A DNA stretch of 64,000 nucleotides from Primulina eburnea (Eukaryota; Streptophyta; Magnoliopsida; Lamiales; Gesneriaceae). The position numbers and the translations under genes are program-made. Where the stretch lies: positions 10,585,485 to 10,649,484 of the forward strand of contig NC_133102.1 of assembly GCF_022965805.1 (NCBI RefSeq), given 5' to 3'. The first letter of the stretch is position 1. Each line of letters begins with the position of its first letter. The notes under the pieces were generated by a model that made no database searches, had not been told where the DNA came from, and saw only the letters and a program-made list of their open reading frames with translations. Shown here piece by piece: positions 46,318 to 57,405 of this stretch.

Positions 46318-46975
46318 TCAACTAGATTTAATCAGAACATTTAAAAAAGAAAAAGAAAAAACTAACACCTTAATTAAATAATTAAAAAAATAACCATAAT
46401 TACGAACATAAGGAATAATAAAATATCCATGATCATTTTCCTCTTTCTTCAGTATCCCTGCTTCAGTATGTTCATGAGTACCAGAGAGTCCAACCTCTAA
46501 AGTTTGTGCATTGTTATATCCCTCTGTTTGTCCAGAATAAACACCACGTCCAATAAAAACCTGTAATGAGCCACTTGAGTTCATAGTGAACGATCAATTC
46601 TTTGGCTTAAAGATTTGATTAAGTGAAAAGTCAGTATGGGCTTGTAAAACGGTAAGGGTAAATGGGATATAATCAGAAGTTGAGTATGTGTTTCTAACAT
46701 CTGGGACAACACTGGATTCTAACCAAGGAATATCTAGCTTCCGATTTCCTTTGAAGAGGTTATGGGCAATATTAAAATATTTAGTCACCATGTGAATTCT
46801 TGTGATTCCAGGATATCATAAATAAGCGAAATAAAAAGCATCTCGGTTGACTTTCATTTTCCATCTACAAATTGTAGCACATTCTTAAAAATCATCTTCC
46901 CAAAGTTAAAAGTACTGCCAGTAACAATAGCAAACAACACAAAAGCTTGTGGCTTGGTGACCACAGTGGAATTGT
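46318..46975 (-). pseudogene. env-like remnant in duplication copy 2
   Basis: The minus strand keeps two longer frames than copy 1: 46594-46791 (IAHNLFKGNRKLDIPWLESS ... LNQIFKPKN) and 46318-46584 (MNSSGSLQVFIGRGVYSGQT ...). Upstream, FGKMIFKNVLQFVDG is followed by stops. The proposed relation to SIRE-type env-like proteins is from memory. Broken. Confidence 0.4.
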
Positions 46976-47310
46976 TATTATTTTTGAAAGAGAGAAATCA
47001 TAATATATTTAATAATTCATAAATTGTAAATAACGAAACATGAGTAGTCAAGTGCTTGCCGATCAAGTATATGCCAACCTACGCCACAATGGAGTAAAAG
47101 TGTGGAATCAAATATATGCCCCAACTTATTAAATTAAAGGAGAATAAATTTTTTATCATATTCTTAAAGCAATTCAAATCTTGCATCCAATAATATCAAA
47201 ATTAATAATAATAAATAAAAGAAAACATCTTCCAACCACTTCCCGCTTGTTAGTCATATTTTTTTTAAATAAAGTGTTTTTGGTCATGTATATATATGTG
47301 TGAGTATGTT

Positions 47311-47484
47311 TTTATGAGACGATATCACGAATAAATATTCGTGAGACAAGAAAACTCTACCCATTTTTAAAATAAAAAATAATAGTTTTGACATAAAAAA
47401 CAATACATTTTTTTCATGGGTGACCCAAATAGTCTATCTGTCTCACAAAATTAATTCGTGAGACCGTCTCACATAAGTTTTTGT
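47311..47484. repeat. MITE-like repeat in copy 2
   Basis: Counterpart of 25976-26128, slightly longer ('aaataaaaaataatagttttgac' retained). Confidence 0.7.
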
Positions 47485-48055
47485 GAAGATTTTATTTAGT
47501 TCTATGTATTTGTCTTTGAGATTTTGAATATCTATATTATCAAATTTCAATATCAATATGTTTTATTTTGTTTTTTTTATTTTTGTTTTAATTTTAGTTA
47601 TTTTTCTAGGATAAAGCTAGTGTGCACCGATTGAGTGTGATATTTTGGTACTACGCCTAACGCCTTATCAACCCTCCCAATATGAAATGACAAAAATTAC
47701 TAAAATCTAAAATACACATCACTAAGATTGAAATCTAAATTACAATTTCCCATTTATAAACAAGAAAAAATAGGAAACTTGCATTTAAAGTTTGTTTTTT
47801 TTAATTATTTTATGAATATGTGGAAATTAAAATAAATTGTATATATTTGAGACTAATAAATATTGAAGTTTTGAAAAGAATATCTAAATTTAGGCTTTTT
47901 TTTTTCTTTTCATATTGAAGTCCTCTCTTTTTTTTTCCACGCCCTTTTTATTGGCCTTAGAATGACACACGCACACTTATATTCGATTAGTTTTGTTATG
48001 TTGTTTATCAACAGTACACATCTCTGTATCTATTAACGAGGGATGATATTTTTTT

Positions 48056-48058
<3 letters not shown>

Positions 48059-48105
<47 letters not shown>

Positions 48106-48170
48106 TTGGTGGAGATAATATTTGTTTATACATGTTAGCTGATTAAAAAAATTTATCTCCACCAAACTTT
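48059..48170. repeat. (AT)n microsatellite and hairpin, copy 2
   Basis: Counterpart of 26738-26853. Arms 48101-48119 and about 48153-48170. Confidence 0.85.
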
Positions 48171-48999
48171 CTGTTCATGTTATTCCTATTTGAGCAATTA
48201 CTGTACTCTAGATATTAGATTTACACTTGGAGAGTCCGTTTAGCTACGTGGATAAGATTTGATTGGATTGTATATATAAAAATATTTAAAAATGATATAA
48301 AATCATATTAAATAAATAATAATATGTTTGATTTGATTTGATTTGAAATTTGAGATAAGACAATAAAATTAATATTTTTTTCCAATAATTAATATAAACT
48401 AATAAATTAATTAAACATGAAAGATAACATTGCAATTTCGAAAACCCGAGTTTCAAATCTATTTTATTGTTTGGATGCACTTATGTCATGTGATTATTGG
48501 ATTTTAGCGTACCAATGCACACACATATTATTTATTTATTATCATTATTTTTTGAAATAAGGAACCTACTGTCGCTATTTTTGGTGTGTTTTTGAGTAAA
48601 CTTAAAAACTATAATAGTCTGCAAACTATGTTGAACTGATAAATCATATTGAATGTGTTTTTTGTAACATACTCAAAGCTGAAATGATAGATACGGAGGA
48701 AGATTGAACTCATAACCTCTTATTATTGTGAACGTTTATTTAGTTTTTTAAGGTATTTATTTCTTACTAGTTTTTGCTCACAAGGAACTATGTAACTCTT
48801 TAATAGCATTTCTTTTTACAAAATTATTCTTCCATCTTAATTATATAATCTACTTTGTTTTATTACACAAATTAAGATTGCTATCAGGAAATCCGAAATC
48901 ACATATTCAACTTTTAAGAATTGCGACAAAAAGATGGTCAATAAATCGATAAAATCATCACAAATTTACAGTTACAAAATCTAAAAAAAAATTCACAAA

Positions 49000-49165
49000 A
49001 AATTATATGAGACGGTCTTATGGAAAAATTCTGTGAGACATATGGTCTATTTGGGTCACCTATGAAAAATATATTATTTTTTTGTCAAGAGTGCTAGTTT
49101 TTATTTTAAAAATAGGTAGGGTTGACTCGTCTCACGAATAAAGATTCGAGAGACCGTCTCACAAA
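49000..49165. repeat. MITE-like repeat in copy 2
   Basis: Counterpart of 42855-43026, with the same GTCTC/GAGAC ends. Confidence 0.7.
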
Positions 49166-49694
49166 ATACTTACTCAAATAATTTATAGTCGTATCATTAT
49201 CATAATATATAATTCTACTAAAAACATTTGAATAAACGATTATTTTTCAAATAAGTATTTTATCTAAATATTTTTTTAATAAAAAACACGTAATTTATCC
49301 ATCTAGGAAACAAAAAAACATCCAAACATGTCCTTTACATCTTATTTACATTATTTTGTATGATCTAACACATGAAATGGTCTCTATAAAGTCGTGACAA
49401 ATGGCGGGAAATTCGGCGCGTCTAGAAATTCTCCCCCTCGACACCAACCCTTCCAATCGACCGACATTGAGGCACACGCACCAATCTCGGCCTTATTACC
49501 ATCATCAACATCCAGCGCGTCCATCTCACGCAGTCGAGACGAACGTGGCAAATTCTTCCCCCCGACAGCCCATTGGATAATTTGGCACAACTCACCATCC
49601 TTTTATCTAAAGCCAACGGCCGGTCAATTTCTGATTTCCGAAATTACCCTGGTATCGCATGATATTTACTGAAACACCCCTCCCCGTCTTCTCC

Positions 49695-49702
49695 TATATA
49701 AA
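49695..49702 (+). promoter_or_regulatory. TATA box of the serine-rich gene
   Basis: CTCCTATATAAACG, 116 bp upstream of the ATG at 49818. This leaves a 5' leader of roughly 85-90 bases. The GC-richer promoter (49390-49620) upstream is partly duplicated at 43255-43440. Confidence 0.7.
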
Positions 49703-49817
49703 CGATGCTTCACTTGTTGTTATGTTTGCCAAAATAGAGAGCCAAACGGCTCTCCATTAGTAATAATTTTTAAAATTTTCAATATTTTTTTCATATTTCG
49801 AATCGAAGGTACAACCG

Positions 49818-50423
49818 ATGGAAGCGTCTAACAGAAATAGATCCCCGCAAGGTACCACACTCGTGAGCCACTTCCAGCGTTCCCTCTCCCCGTCCGGTCG
49901 CTTCTTCCCCTCCTCCATCTCCGCCTCCTCTTCCAGCACCTTTCCAGCCCGATCCGAGCCTATCCTCCCCCGCCCGAACAGCCCCACCCGGGTCACCCTC
50001 GGCAGATCCGTTTCCCCATCTTCAACCGTCCGATTTTCCGCCTCCCGGAGGCACCCACTCGCCGCCGCACACCACCACCAGAGACCTAGCTCTAGATCGT
50101 TGAATCCGGGTTCGAAAAAGACGTGTATGTGCTCCCCTACTACGCACCCGGGTTCCTTCAGGTGCAGCCTCCACAAGGGCAGTCTGTCACCTGGTTACAG
50201 CACGCATCAGACGTCGTCGTACCGTCCGAGCCAACACCACCTGAATATGCGGAGATCTGCGATGACGAACTCTCTGGTTCGGATCGGCACGGTGGAGGGG
50301 GATCTGCTGAGGAGGGCCCTCTCAGCTCTGATCCACCCATCTTCCCACAGCCTACGCCGCCGCGCCGATTTCCGGCCGCAGAAGAGCCGGCTCTCTGTGA
50401 TGTCCAAAGCCGAGGACTTATAG
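49818..50423 (+). CDS. serine-rich protein-like gene (plant-specific, unknown function)
   Basis: 201 codons, no intron. The N-terminus is Ser/Pro/Arg-rich (RSLSPSGRFF near 21-30, then runs of Ser; SPTRVTLGRS near 55). The conserved core KTCMCSPTTHPGSFRCSLHK is at 101-120, RRSAMTNSLVRIG at 145-157, and the C-terminus reads RLSVMSKAEDL. I recognise this pattern from plant proteins annotated 'serine-rich protein-like'; a biochemical function is not established to my knowledge. The Cys/His spacing could bind metal, which is inference. No signal peptide or membrane segment. The start is supported by a TATA box and by the SPSGRF element close to the N-terminus. GC content is far above that of neighbours, as expected of a real exon. 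Frame intact, with strong agreement over the whole length. The frames overlapping it on both strands are shadows. Confidence 0.88.
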   Translation: MEASNRNRSPQGTTLVSHFQRSLSPSGRFFPSSISASSSSTFPARSEPILPRPNSPTRVTLGRSVSPSSTVRFSASRRHPLAAAHHHQRPSSRSLNPGSKKTCMCSPTTHPGSFRCSLHKGSLSPGYSTHQTSSYRPSQHHLNMRRSAMTNSLVRIGTVEGDLLRRALSALIHPSSHSLRRRADFRPQKSRLSVMSKAEDL

Positions 50424-52069
50424 CGAAATTTTCGATGTTTTTGTATATACGAGGTTTGAACTTGGACGAGGGCACTCGTGTCATTTCACTGATGTCCAAG
50501 TTGCTAGTGTTGCTTTATTCACATGTCTTTCTTCAATTTCAATTTTATTTTTTTTAAAAAAAATTGAAATCAAATCATATTTCGGGAATAATCTTGAAAA
50601 CATGGACGAATGATTTCTGCCATTGTTCTGTGGTTGAGATGGTAAATACGATTAGTTGTGGGCCAGATTTGCCGATATAGCGAAAACTATAATAATTCAA
50701 CGGTTTGGGTGGATTTAACAGAATAAACCGATGAACCGACAGATTATGTCTTGGTAAAAAAATTTCCTGGAAGAGTTGAACCGGTCAATGTTTGTTATCC
50801 ATCTCTCTTGAAATTTTCCTTTATCCTCCTTCAATTTCTTATTTTTCCAATAAAATTTCTGTTAGCTAAAGTTTTTAAAGTAAGGTATCCGAGAAATAAG
50901 CAAACTTAGGTTAAATCTTTAATCATGATTGTCATTCTGATTATCATTATCATTATTGTTAGTAATACTATTTTTAATGTTTTTTTTCTTTGAAGTATGA
51001 CTAATTGTGGAATTTATTATTAATCAAGAGTTTGTTTTGATTACATGCAGGTATGATGGAAGTACTGCTGACAATTAGGGATGCTAATTTCCTCCATTCC
51101 TTGAGCAAAAACCTCAAGGAGGGGAACAAATTCCACATTTAGTTGGTGTGCCATTTGAATCCTGTTCCATCATCTATAACACTGGTGTTCGAGCGGAGCG
51201 AGCATTCGTTGATTCAGTTAATGGCTTAACTGATTTGTTAAAACCGAGTAAACTGAACTTTTTTCTAGCCGACCTAATTGATCCAACTTTTAATCGAAAT
51301 TGAACAAACAGAATCTGATATCTTGGAATGGCGATGTGCCTAAGAGTAATGAGATTAAATCCAAGAAGGAGCCCGATGCTCAGCTCGGAATCCAAACTAA
51401 TCTTAGCTTGGGAATAATCTGTTTCGAATGATATATCCTGAACTCAAAATACTTCAATGCGAACTCAAATAAAGAGTACTGAGAATGAAGTCCTATTGGT
51501 GTAAGAATCTTGAACTACCGTGACGAGGGAAAAATCGCGAGGAACTAAAGATAATATAAAATACAAATATGATATTTTAGAAAACTTTTCTTACTGGAGT
51601 TCTTCCCATACTATGTATTATCTAGCTCCTCCAATTCTATATATATCAGGTATTTTACATGGTTTTACATATTCATCAATTGCTTTACACAATCACTACT
51701 TTTTTCGCACCCTTAAGTTTGCTCTTAAGTACTGAATTAAACTTCGGAGGGTTTATGTCAGAAACATTTTTGATGCCTTCTAATGTTTGTTCGTCAGTGC
51801 AAATTCAACCCGGCTTGCTCTTAATTGACGAGGCTATGCTCGGTTCACTCCGCACTAGCTAGCACGATTTGTGATTTTTGCTCATCAGACCAGATCTTAG
51901 ATACATGAATTTTTTGGTAACATTAACTGGCACAGTTGAACGAGCGACTTGTCAGGGTATCCTAGGATTATTCCGTCATTTCGTCTATAAGATGAGGATT
52001 CCGAGTGGATGTGATAAGCAAATCATCTCAAACAAGCAGTTTGTGAGAAATTGAAGATGCATAGATAAG
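50424..52069. other. gene downstream region and AT-rich spacer, no gene seen
   Basis: 3' flank of the serine-rich gene and a spacer. Short frames here (for example 51174-51395) have no recognisable family. Confidence 0.4.
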
Positions 52070-52800
52070 ATGGTTAGGGGACGTGGAAGACGTGTTGTTC
52101 GTGCAAGAAGCCGCATAATGAACCAAGAAAACGAGAATGAAAGAAGCATCAACCAGAATAAAAGTTAGAACATGGGCATAAACAGAATTAGGAGATTAAT
52201 CGACCTCCGAAACCTCTTCTTTTTGGTAAAGATCAACTCACGCCGTTGATCACCACCACTATGGAGAAAGTGTTGGAGTAGAGACAATAGAACAATCTGC
52301 CTCCAAATCCTCTAACAAATCAGAATGAAGTTACAGAAGAGATGAGAAGACTCCTAGAAGAGGTAAAGTGTCTGTGCGAGACTCGGGAAGGCCATCCTCC
52401 ACCACCGACCCAAGCTGTCCCATTCTCAGCAGAGTCCTGGAAGCCAAGCTGCCACGACACTTTAAATTACCCAACGTAAGGGATTACAATGGAATGATTG
52501 ATCACGAGGAGCATATGTCCCATTTCGAGAATGTTTCCCTACTGCATCAGTATGCCAACCTATCAATTGTCGGGTTTTTCCTAACACTCTAGTAGGGGCA
52601 GCCCAATAGTGGTTCAACTAAGACCCTATCAAGTGTTGGATTTTTCGTAACACTCTGGAAGCGGCAACCCAACAGTGGTTCAACCGCACACTACACAGAT
52701 TCACGAGCAGTAAAAGCAGCCTCTGACCACCCTAAGCTTGTTCGGTATCAAAGAACATGAACATGAGAGTATGTGTGCCTATCTTCAAAGATTGAAAAGT
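52070..52800 (+). pseudogene. degenerate Ty3/gypsy gag fragment
   Basis: Starts MVRGRGRRVVRARSR at 52070, typical of a gypsy gag N-terminus. The part 52440-52592 reads AKLPRHFKLPNVRDYNG ... DHEEHMSHFENVSLLHQYANL, then, across frameshifts, the AQQWFN motif of Retrotrans_gag. The AQQWFN part occurs twice in a row (about 52566-52607 and 52626-52682), a local duplication of about 60 bp. Several stops. It ends at the 3' end of the KINgamma pseudogene. Confidence 0.75.
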
Positions 52801-52801
52801 G

Positions 52802-54304
52802 CTAGAACTCCTCTCCGCCACACTGGACTTGCTTATTAGCACATTTATTCAACTCGGGGTGGCATGAAATGAGTTCTTTAGTCGAATTTTTCATGTTACA
52901 GGCTTTGTGAAGCGGAGTCTCTGACAGTTTCTCGATGAAGTAGACGATGTTCAAATGGAGGCAGGATTTGAGTTGTGATACTGGGCACACTCGGAGATCA
53001 GACAATGAGAATGTTCCCACAAGTTTCCTATCTTTTCCTTGAAATAGTGATAAACGAAGCAGCTTAATTTAAGACAGAAGAGAAAGACTTAATCGTGAAT
53101 CGTGGGCATGGAGTCGAACAAAACAATCTATATATTTCTAAATGGAAAAGTACATGACATTACATTGATAAGCTGGCTACGATCCTCCTTAATATCCTCC
53201 GTAGCTTCGACAATGGGCACGACATTGAGTGAAGCCATATTCATGCACTTAATAGCATCAATCACTTTGGTTTTATCGGTAACCCCGAAAACAATCTCAC
53301 TCACGGCTCCGAGTTCTCTCACACGTCGACCCATAATACCTTTAAGCTCAGACTTTTGTGCTTTCAAGTACTTGAGCAGATCCATTTGAGTTAGCATTCT
53401 ATAGCTGAATGCGAATTCAACCAGCTCCACTCCAGCAACGTTTTCCATGTTGCTGTCCACTAGAACTAAAGTCCGGTGAATTCCTTTGCTTAGGACTTCT
53501 ATACAGTCCAATATGATGATTTTGTACAAACCAGTTTAAAATACCTCCATTAATGCTATTTTCCCCAAAAGTGTAAGTAATGTGAACAAGACATGGTGGA
53601 AATATAATTTATAAACGAATGGAAGCTTCTTTAACTTGTTTTATGCTTTTCACATCAATCTAATTTATAGAAACAAACATATGGATTTATGAATTACAAT
53701 AACATAAACCATGTTCAATTCACCATCTAAACATATGTATCCAATATCTTTAAAGCAACATAAAATTTTCGTACGATTTCAGTTTACATATGTTCGAACA
53801 AGAATTTAATAATTTGGGATCAGAGACAGATAAATAGTGTCCGTGTTGGCTTTAAAACTCAAGAAACACTCAATCTCAGCAGAGAACACAGAGAACAAAC
53901 CTGGTATTAGAGTTAAGCGTCCAAAGACTGAGACTCTCGAGGAAATGCCCTATAATGGATGATATGGGTACCTGCATCTTCCGCTCAAACTCCCCGGCCT
54001 GGCCCCCCGCCAGGTCAAGATGATTCACAACAATATGAGACAGAACATCTAGCAGAGTCACCATGCATATGTAGTGTTTCCTTGCGACCCCAGTCTGCTT
54101 ATCGGACTCCATGATCATGGAACCACCGGCTCCGATCCAGTGCCCTGGAGGCGCCGCAATAGGCACGATGGAGACCCTGTTGGCCATCGGGGCGTTCATG
54201 GTATCCGCCAAAGAAGCAGTGTAGGGAACCTCCACCAGCCTTCTTTTCATGTCCGTCATCAAATCACTCACTCTCTTCTCCCTCAGCCTCTGCAGCTGAG
54301 CCTT
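52802..54304 (-). pseudogene. SnRK1 regulatory gamma subunit (KINgamma-like) pseudogene, CBS domains
   Basis: Three exon-like blocks on the minus strand. Block 1 (54304-53901): AQLQRLREKRVSDLM, VEVPYTASLADTMNA, GGSMIMESDKQTG, SSIIGHFLESLSLWTLN. Block 2 (about 53522-53164): DCIEVLSKGIHRTLVLVDS, YRMLTQMDLLKYL, IDAIKCMNMASLNVVPIVEA. Block 3 (about 53038-52802): GTFSLSDLRVCPV, FIEKLSETPL, KELISCHPE. This order matches CBS repeats 1-3 of plant SNF1-related kinase gamma subunits, which sense adenine nucleotides. Faults: no ATG before AQLQRL (TAG at 54305-54307 instead); the expected AG acceptor before block 2 is not seen; block 3 turns into unrelated residues (CANKQVQCGGEEF, stop); the last CBS repeat is missing where gypsy gag begins. 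Donor sites after blocks 1 and 2 (GTTTGT, GTAATG) look normal, so it arose from an intron-containing copy, not by retroposition. Confidence 0.85.
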
Positions 54305-55317
54305 CTAAAACTCGGAGGATTTGTGATCGGTTCTTGTCGCTTGCATGATTGGAATTTCCTCAGAAATAGAGGGAATCTGCCATGGATTTGAGGCGCAGAA
54401 TGATTGGAAACCTCATGCACGTGTCAGTTTTCAAGCTTGCATGGGTTTTGTCACGTGGCACGTGGCTGTGATTCATAATTCACTTTTGTACGCGTACACA
54501 GATACATTATGAAATAAGATTTCATCAATTAAGATAATAATTACTTGGCAACCACCTATCACTATATGTTCTGATGGTCAGTCGTACACATGTTGATTCG
54601 TCCTTAGTCTTAAGGAATTATTTCGAGGTTCATCAAACGACAAATGCTTTCGTATCACTTGAAAAATGATGCGGCTATTGTTCACATTAATGGGATCAAC
54701 ATAAAATAGACTTAAAATCCACGTGTTCAAGCTTTTCTTTTTTCTTTCATACCCCACTTTATCTCTGACAGTTATTGGGCATTATTAGACATCGTATACC
54801 TATAATTCAAACTAAAAATGAATCATATTTCACGATGAGTTTGCACTTTCATATAACAACTGGGTGTTACTAGACATTAATAGAGACATTAGAAGATAAC
54901 AATTGAGAATTATTCATATAGTAATTGGTGTTTGATCCGATATCCGATTGATGCGATTCACATGAATAGGATGAGCTGGGTCCGCTATCCACAGAATCTA
55001 ATAAATTTGATGGGGGAAAATGAGCTGTAAGATATTCTCCTGAATAAAATTCGGATGAAGACCTGTTAATAAGAGAAAAACAAGTGAATGTGCATCAGAG
55101 TGGTGTCTGGTGTGGTCATTCCGATGCTTAAGTCAGCAAGGTGAGGAAGATGATAAAAACAAGTGTAGCAATAAATTCCACTGGTGTGAATATATGTGAG
55201 GATTTATGTGTGAGTGAATGAAAATGCAATTGTCATAAATGTTAAACATACCTGCTGTTTATAAGAGGAAATCCCATGATTACCTTATTTTCAGTGTCTA
55301 CTTATCACTTATAGCCT
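54305..55317. other. spacer, no gene seen
   Basis: AT-rich sequence upstream of the KINgamma pseudogene. No motif recognised. Confidence 0.4.
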
Positions 55318-55790
55318 ATGACATTGACTTCTTGTCACGCCACCCTACTTTTCTATCACGTCAAATCCGTAGGATTTTGTCAGGAATGCTTATCTAGACG
55401 AGATCTTATCTACTCAAGCACTCGAGTACAGTGCTGTTACCGAGGCATACAGGGTAGATGGTCATCACCCGAGAGCTTGCTCAAGAGGTCGGGCCTCTGG
55501 TTTCCCGGGTGAATGACGTCCCTGGCACTTGCTTGCCCGGCTAATCACAAAATCACCCTGGTAACTCATCGCGATCTGGGCTATCCATGGACGACCCAGA
55601 CTCTTTCCACTGTTTTCGGGACATCCATGACCCGGGGTTTTATGGGGGTATCACCACTCCCTCCATACATAGTCGAGCTAGAGACTTCCTCGATGTGCCG
55701 ATTACTTTGCTACTGCCGGTCGCGGAAAAGTTTTTGTCGTTTAGTATTCCAGGTCGGTAGGGCTAATGTCATGATGATGTAAGCCCTAGA
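55318..55790. repeat. GC-richer LTR-like remnant
   Basis: A GC-rich block ('tttcccgggtgaatgacgtc', 'acccggggttttatgggggta') unlike its surroundings, located where the 3' LTR of the minus-strand TAT-like element should be. No partner LTR is in the window, so ends cannot be set. Frames in it have no family. Confidence 0.3.
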
Positions 55791-55949
55791 ATTTGAACGG
55801 TCTGAAATGCTTCGGATTCAGAGCAGGCGAACAGTCTGCAATACCTCGATTTTCGTACCCATATTAAAATATTCCCGCACAATTTCTAAGATTTCCCCTG
55901 ACCGTCCGATTCAACTTTAGATCAATGGTTGGGATCAATTTCCCTCTCC

Positions 55950-55957
55950 TATATAAG
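55950..55957 (+). promoter_or_regulatory. TATA box before the antisense accessory ORF
   Basis: CTCCTATATAAGATAAC, about 190 bp before the ATG at 56143, followed by a C/T-rich leader (tctctccacaatctcc). It resembles a plant core promoter pointing along the plus strand, opposite to the TAT-like element. Confidence 0.5.
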
Positions 55958-56142
55958 ATAACACACCCTCTTCATTTGTCACTTTTGCAATTTTGAATTC
56001 TCTCCACAATCTCCTTCAGTGCTTCCGACGATCTCGCACCCAACCTCGGCGTTCTGTGCTCCTGCTCCGGTGACCATCATTGTCAGCTCCAACTTCTTAA
56101 AAAATCACTCGTAAGTCCTTCACCTCTATTCTCTCCCCAAAA

Positions 56143-57347
56143 ATGTCAAACTCTACATCTTCTACCTCCGGAGCCAATGTGCGAGACTCATATGGGTATG
56201 AGTCCACCACGATATGCTCCGACTCTTCATGTTCTTCTCCCCCGAAACACCTTTTGACCCAAAAATCCAGAAAATCCAAACCTTCTTCCTCCGTTGGCCC
56301 TTCCTAAGCCCTGAAAAGGGCAAAGCCCGGGCTTCAAGCCCCCCCTCTTCTGAAACCCTGGGAGCCCCCTGGTTTGCTCCATTATTTCTTTGTTTGCCGG
56401 TTGGGAGATAATGCTTTCTCATTATCTTCCAGGCTGAAAACTCGTTCCCTTGATGACATCCCCTTTTCTCAGAAGGGATGGTTATACAACTCCCGCGTCA
56501 TCTTCCCTGTTTGACCGGCTTTCTTCCTACTCTTCCTCCTCAACCCACTCTTCCCAAATCCTATAATTTTGAGGAACCTTTTACCCGAAGCCAAGACTTG
56601 GTAGAGGGCCAAAACTTTTCTTCTTCCACCATCATTCTGAGGAGAATCTAATAATGTATGGGTTGAGTGTCCGGGCTGAAGATCTTGTGGACCGGGTGGT
56701 TGATGAAGTGGCTATTTCGAGCGCCAACCTGGTAAATATCTTCCCCTTAAACTTTTATTTTTTATATTGTGTATTTGATTGCCAATGACTCTGTCTTTTT
56801 CGCTTTTTCTCTTGGCAGATAGCTCAATAATGCAAGAAGTTTTTACCAAGAAGTGGGAGGACGAGAGGGCAGCGAGGGAGAAGAAGCTGCCAGCCCGAAA
56901 AGTGGCTGCCGAAAGAAAGAAAAAGGTTGAGGAGGTTTCGGCCCGGCGGAATGAATCTTCCCGGGCAGAAACTCAGCAGGAACGGGAAGCGACTCGGGAG
57001 GACTCTCGAGAAGAGTCTGAAGACCATGTACCCCTCGTTCAAGGGAAGCGAAAGGCTGTCATAAGCCCAAAAATGATCTTGAATGAGGGTGTGTAGGGAG
57101 GAGACCAGGGCACCTCTCAAATGGCTCAATCTGCCCCTCCTCTCCAAATCCGTTCAACCCAAGAGCCTTCCCAGCCCAACTTGCCTACCCGGGCCAATCT
57201 CTTCTTGGAGGGTGCCACCGCGACTTGGCTCAAAATCCTTAAACAGATGCTTCTTCCTGCTGAGGAGGCACATCTAAAGAGCTCCATGGCAGCCCCGAAG
57301 CTTTTTGAGGGATCGAACCGGATCATAACCATAAGTTTTTTTAATTT

Positions 57348-57405
<58 letters not shown>

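Larger units (their letters stand above)
44836..49575. repeat. segmental duplication copy 2, compact
   Basis: Colinear with the non-TE blocks of 3436-43440. It includes an old LTR (45414-46140), the env-like remnant (46318-46975), MITE copies (47311-47484, 49000-49165) and the microsatellite-hairpin (48059-48170). It lacks the LINE tail, the second old LTR with its nested elements, the inverted-array element, and the solo LTR with copia. The right end lies 120 bp before the TATA box of the serine-rich gene. Confidence 0.85.

Noticed and set aside
50123..50557. Alternative frames over the serine-rich gene
   Set aside because: The 49818-50423 frame carries all conserved motifs; others are shadows.
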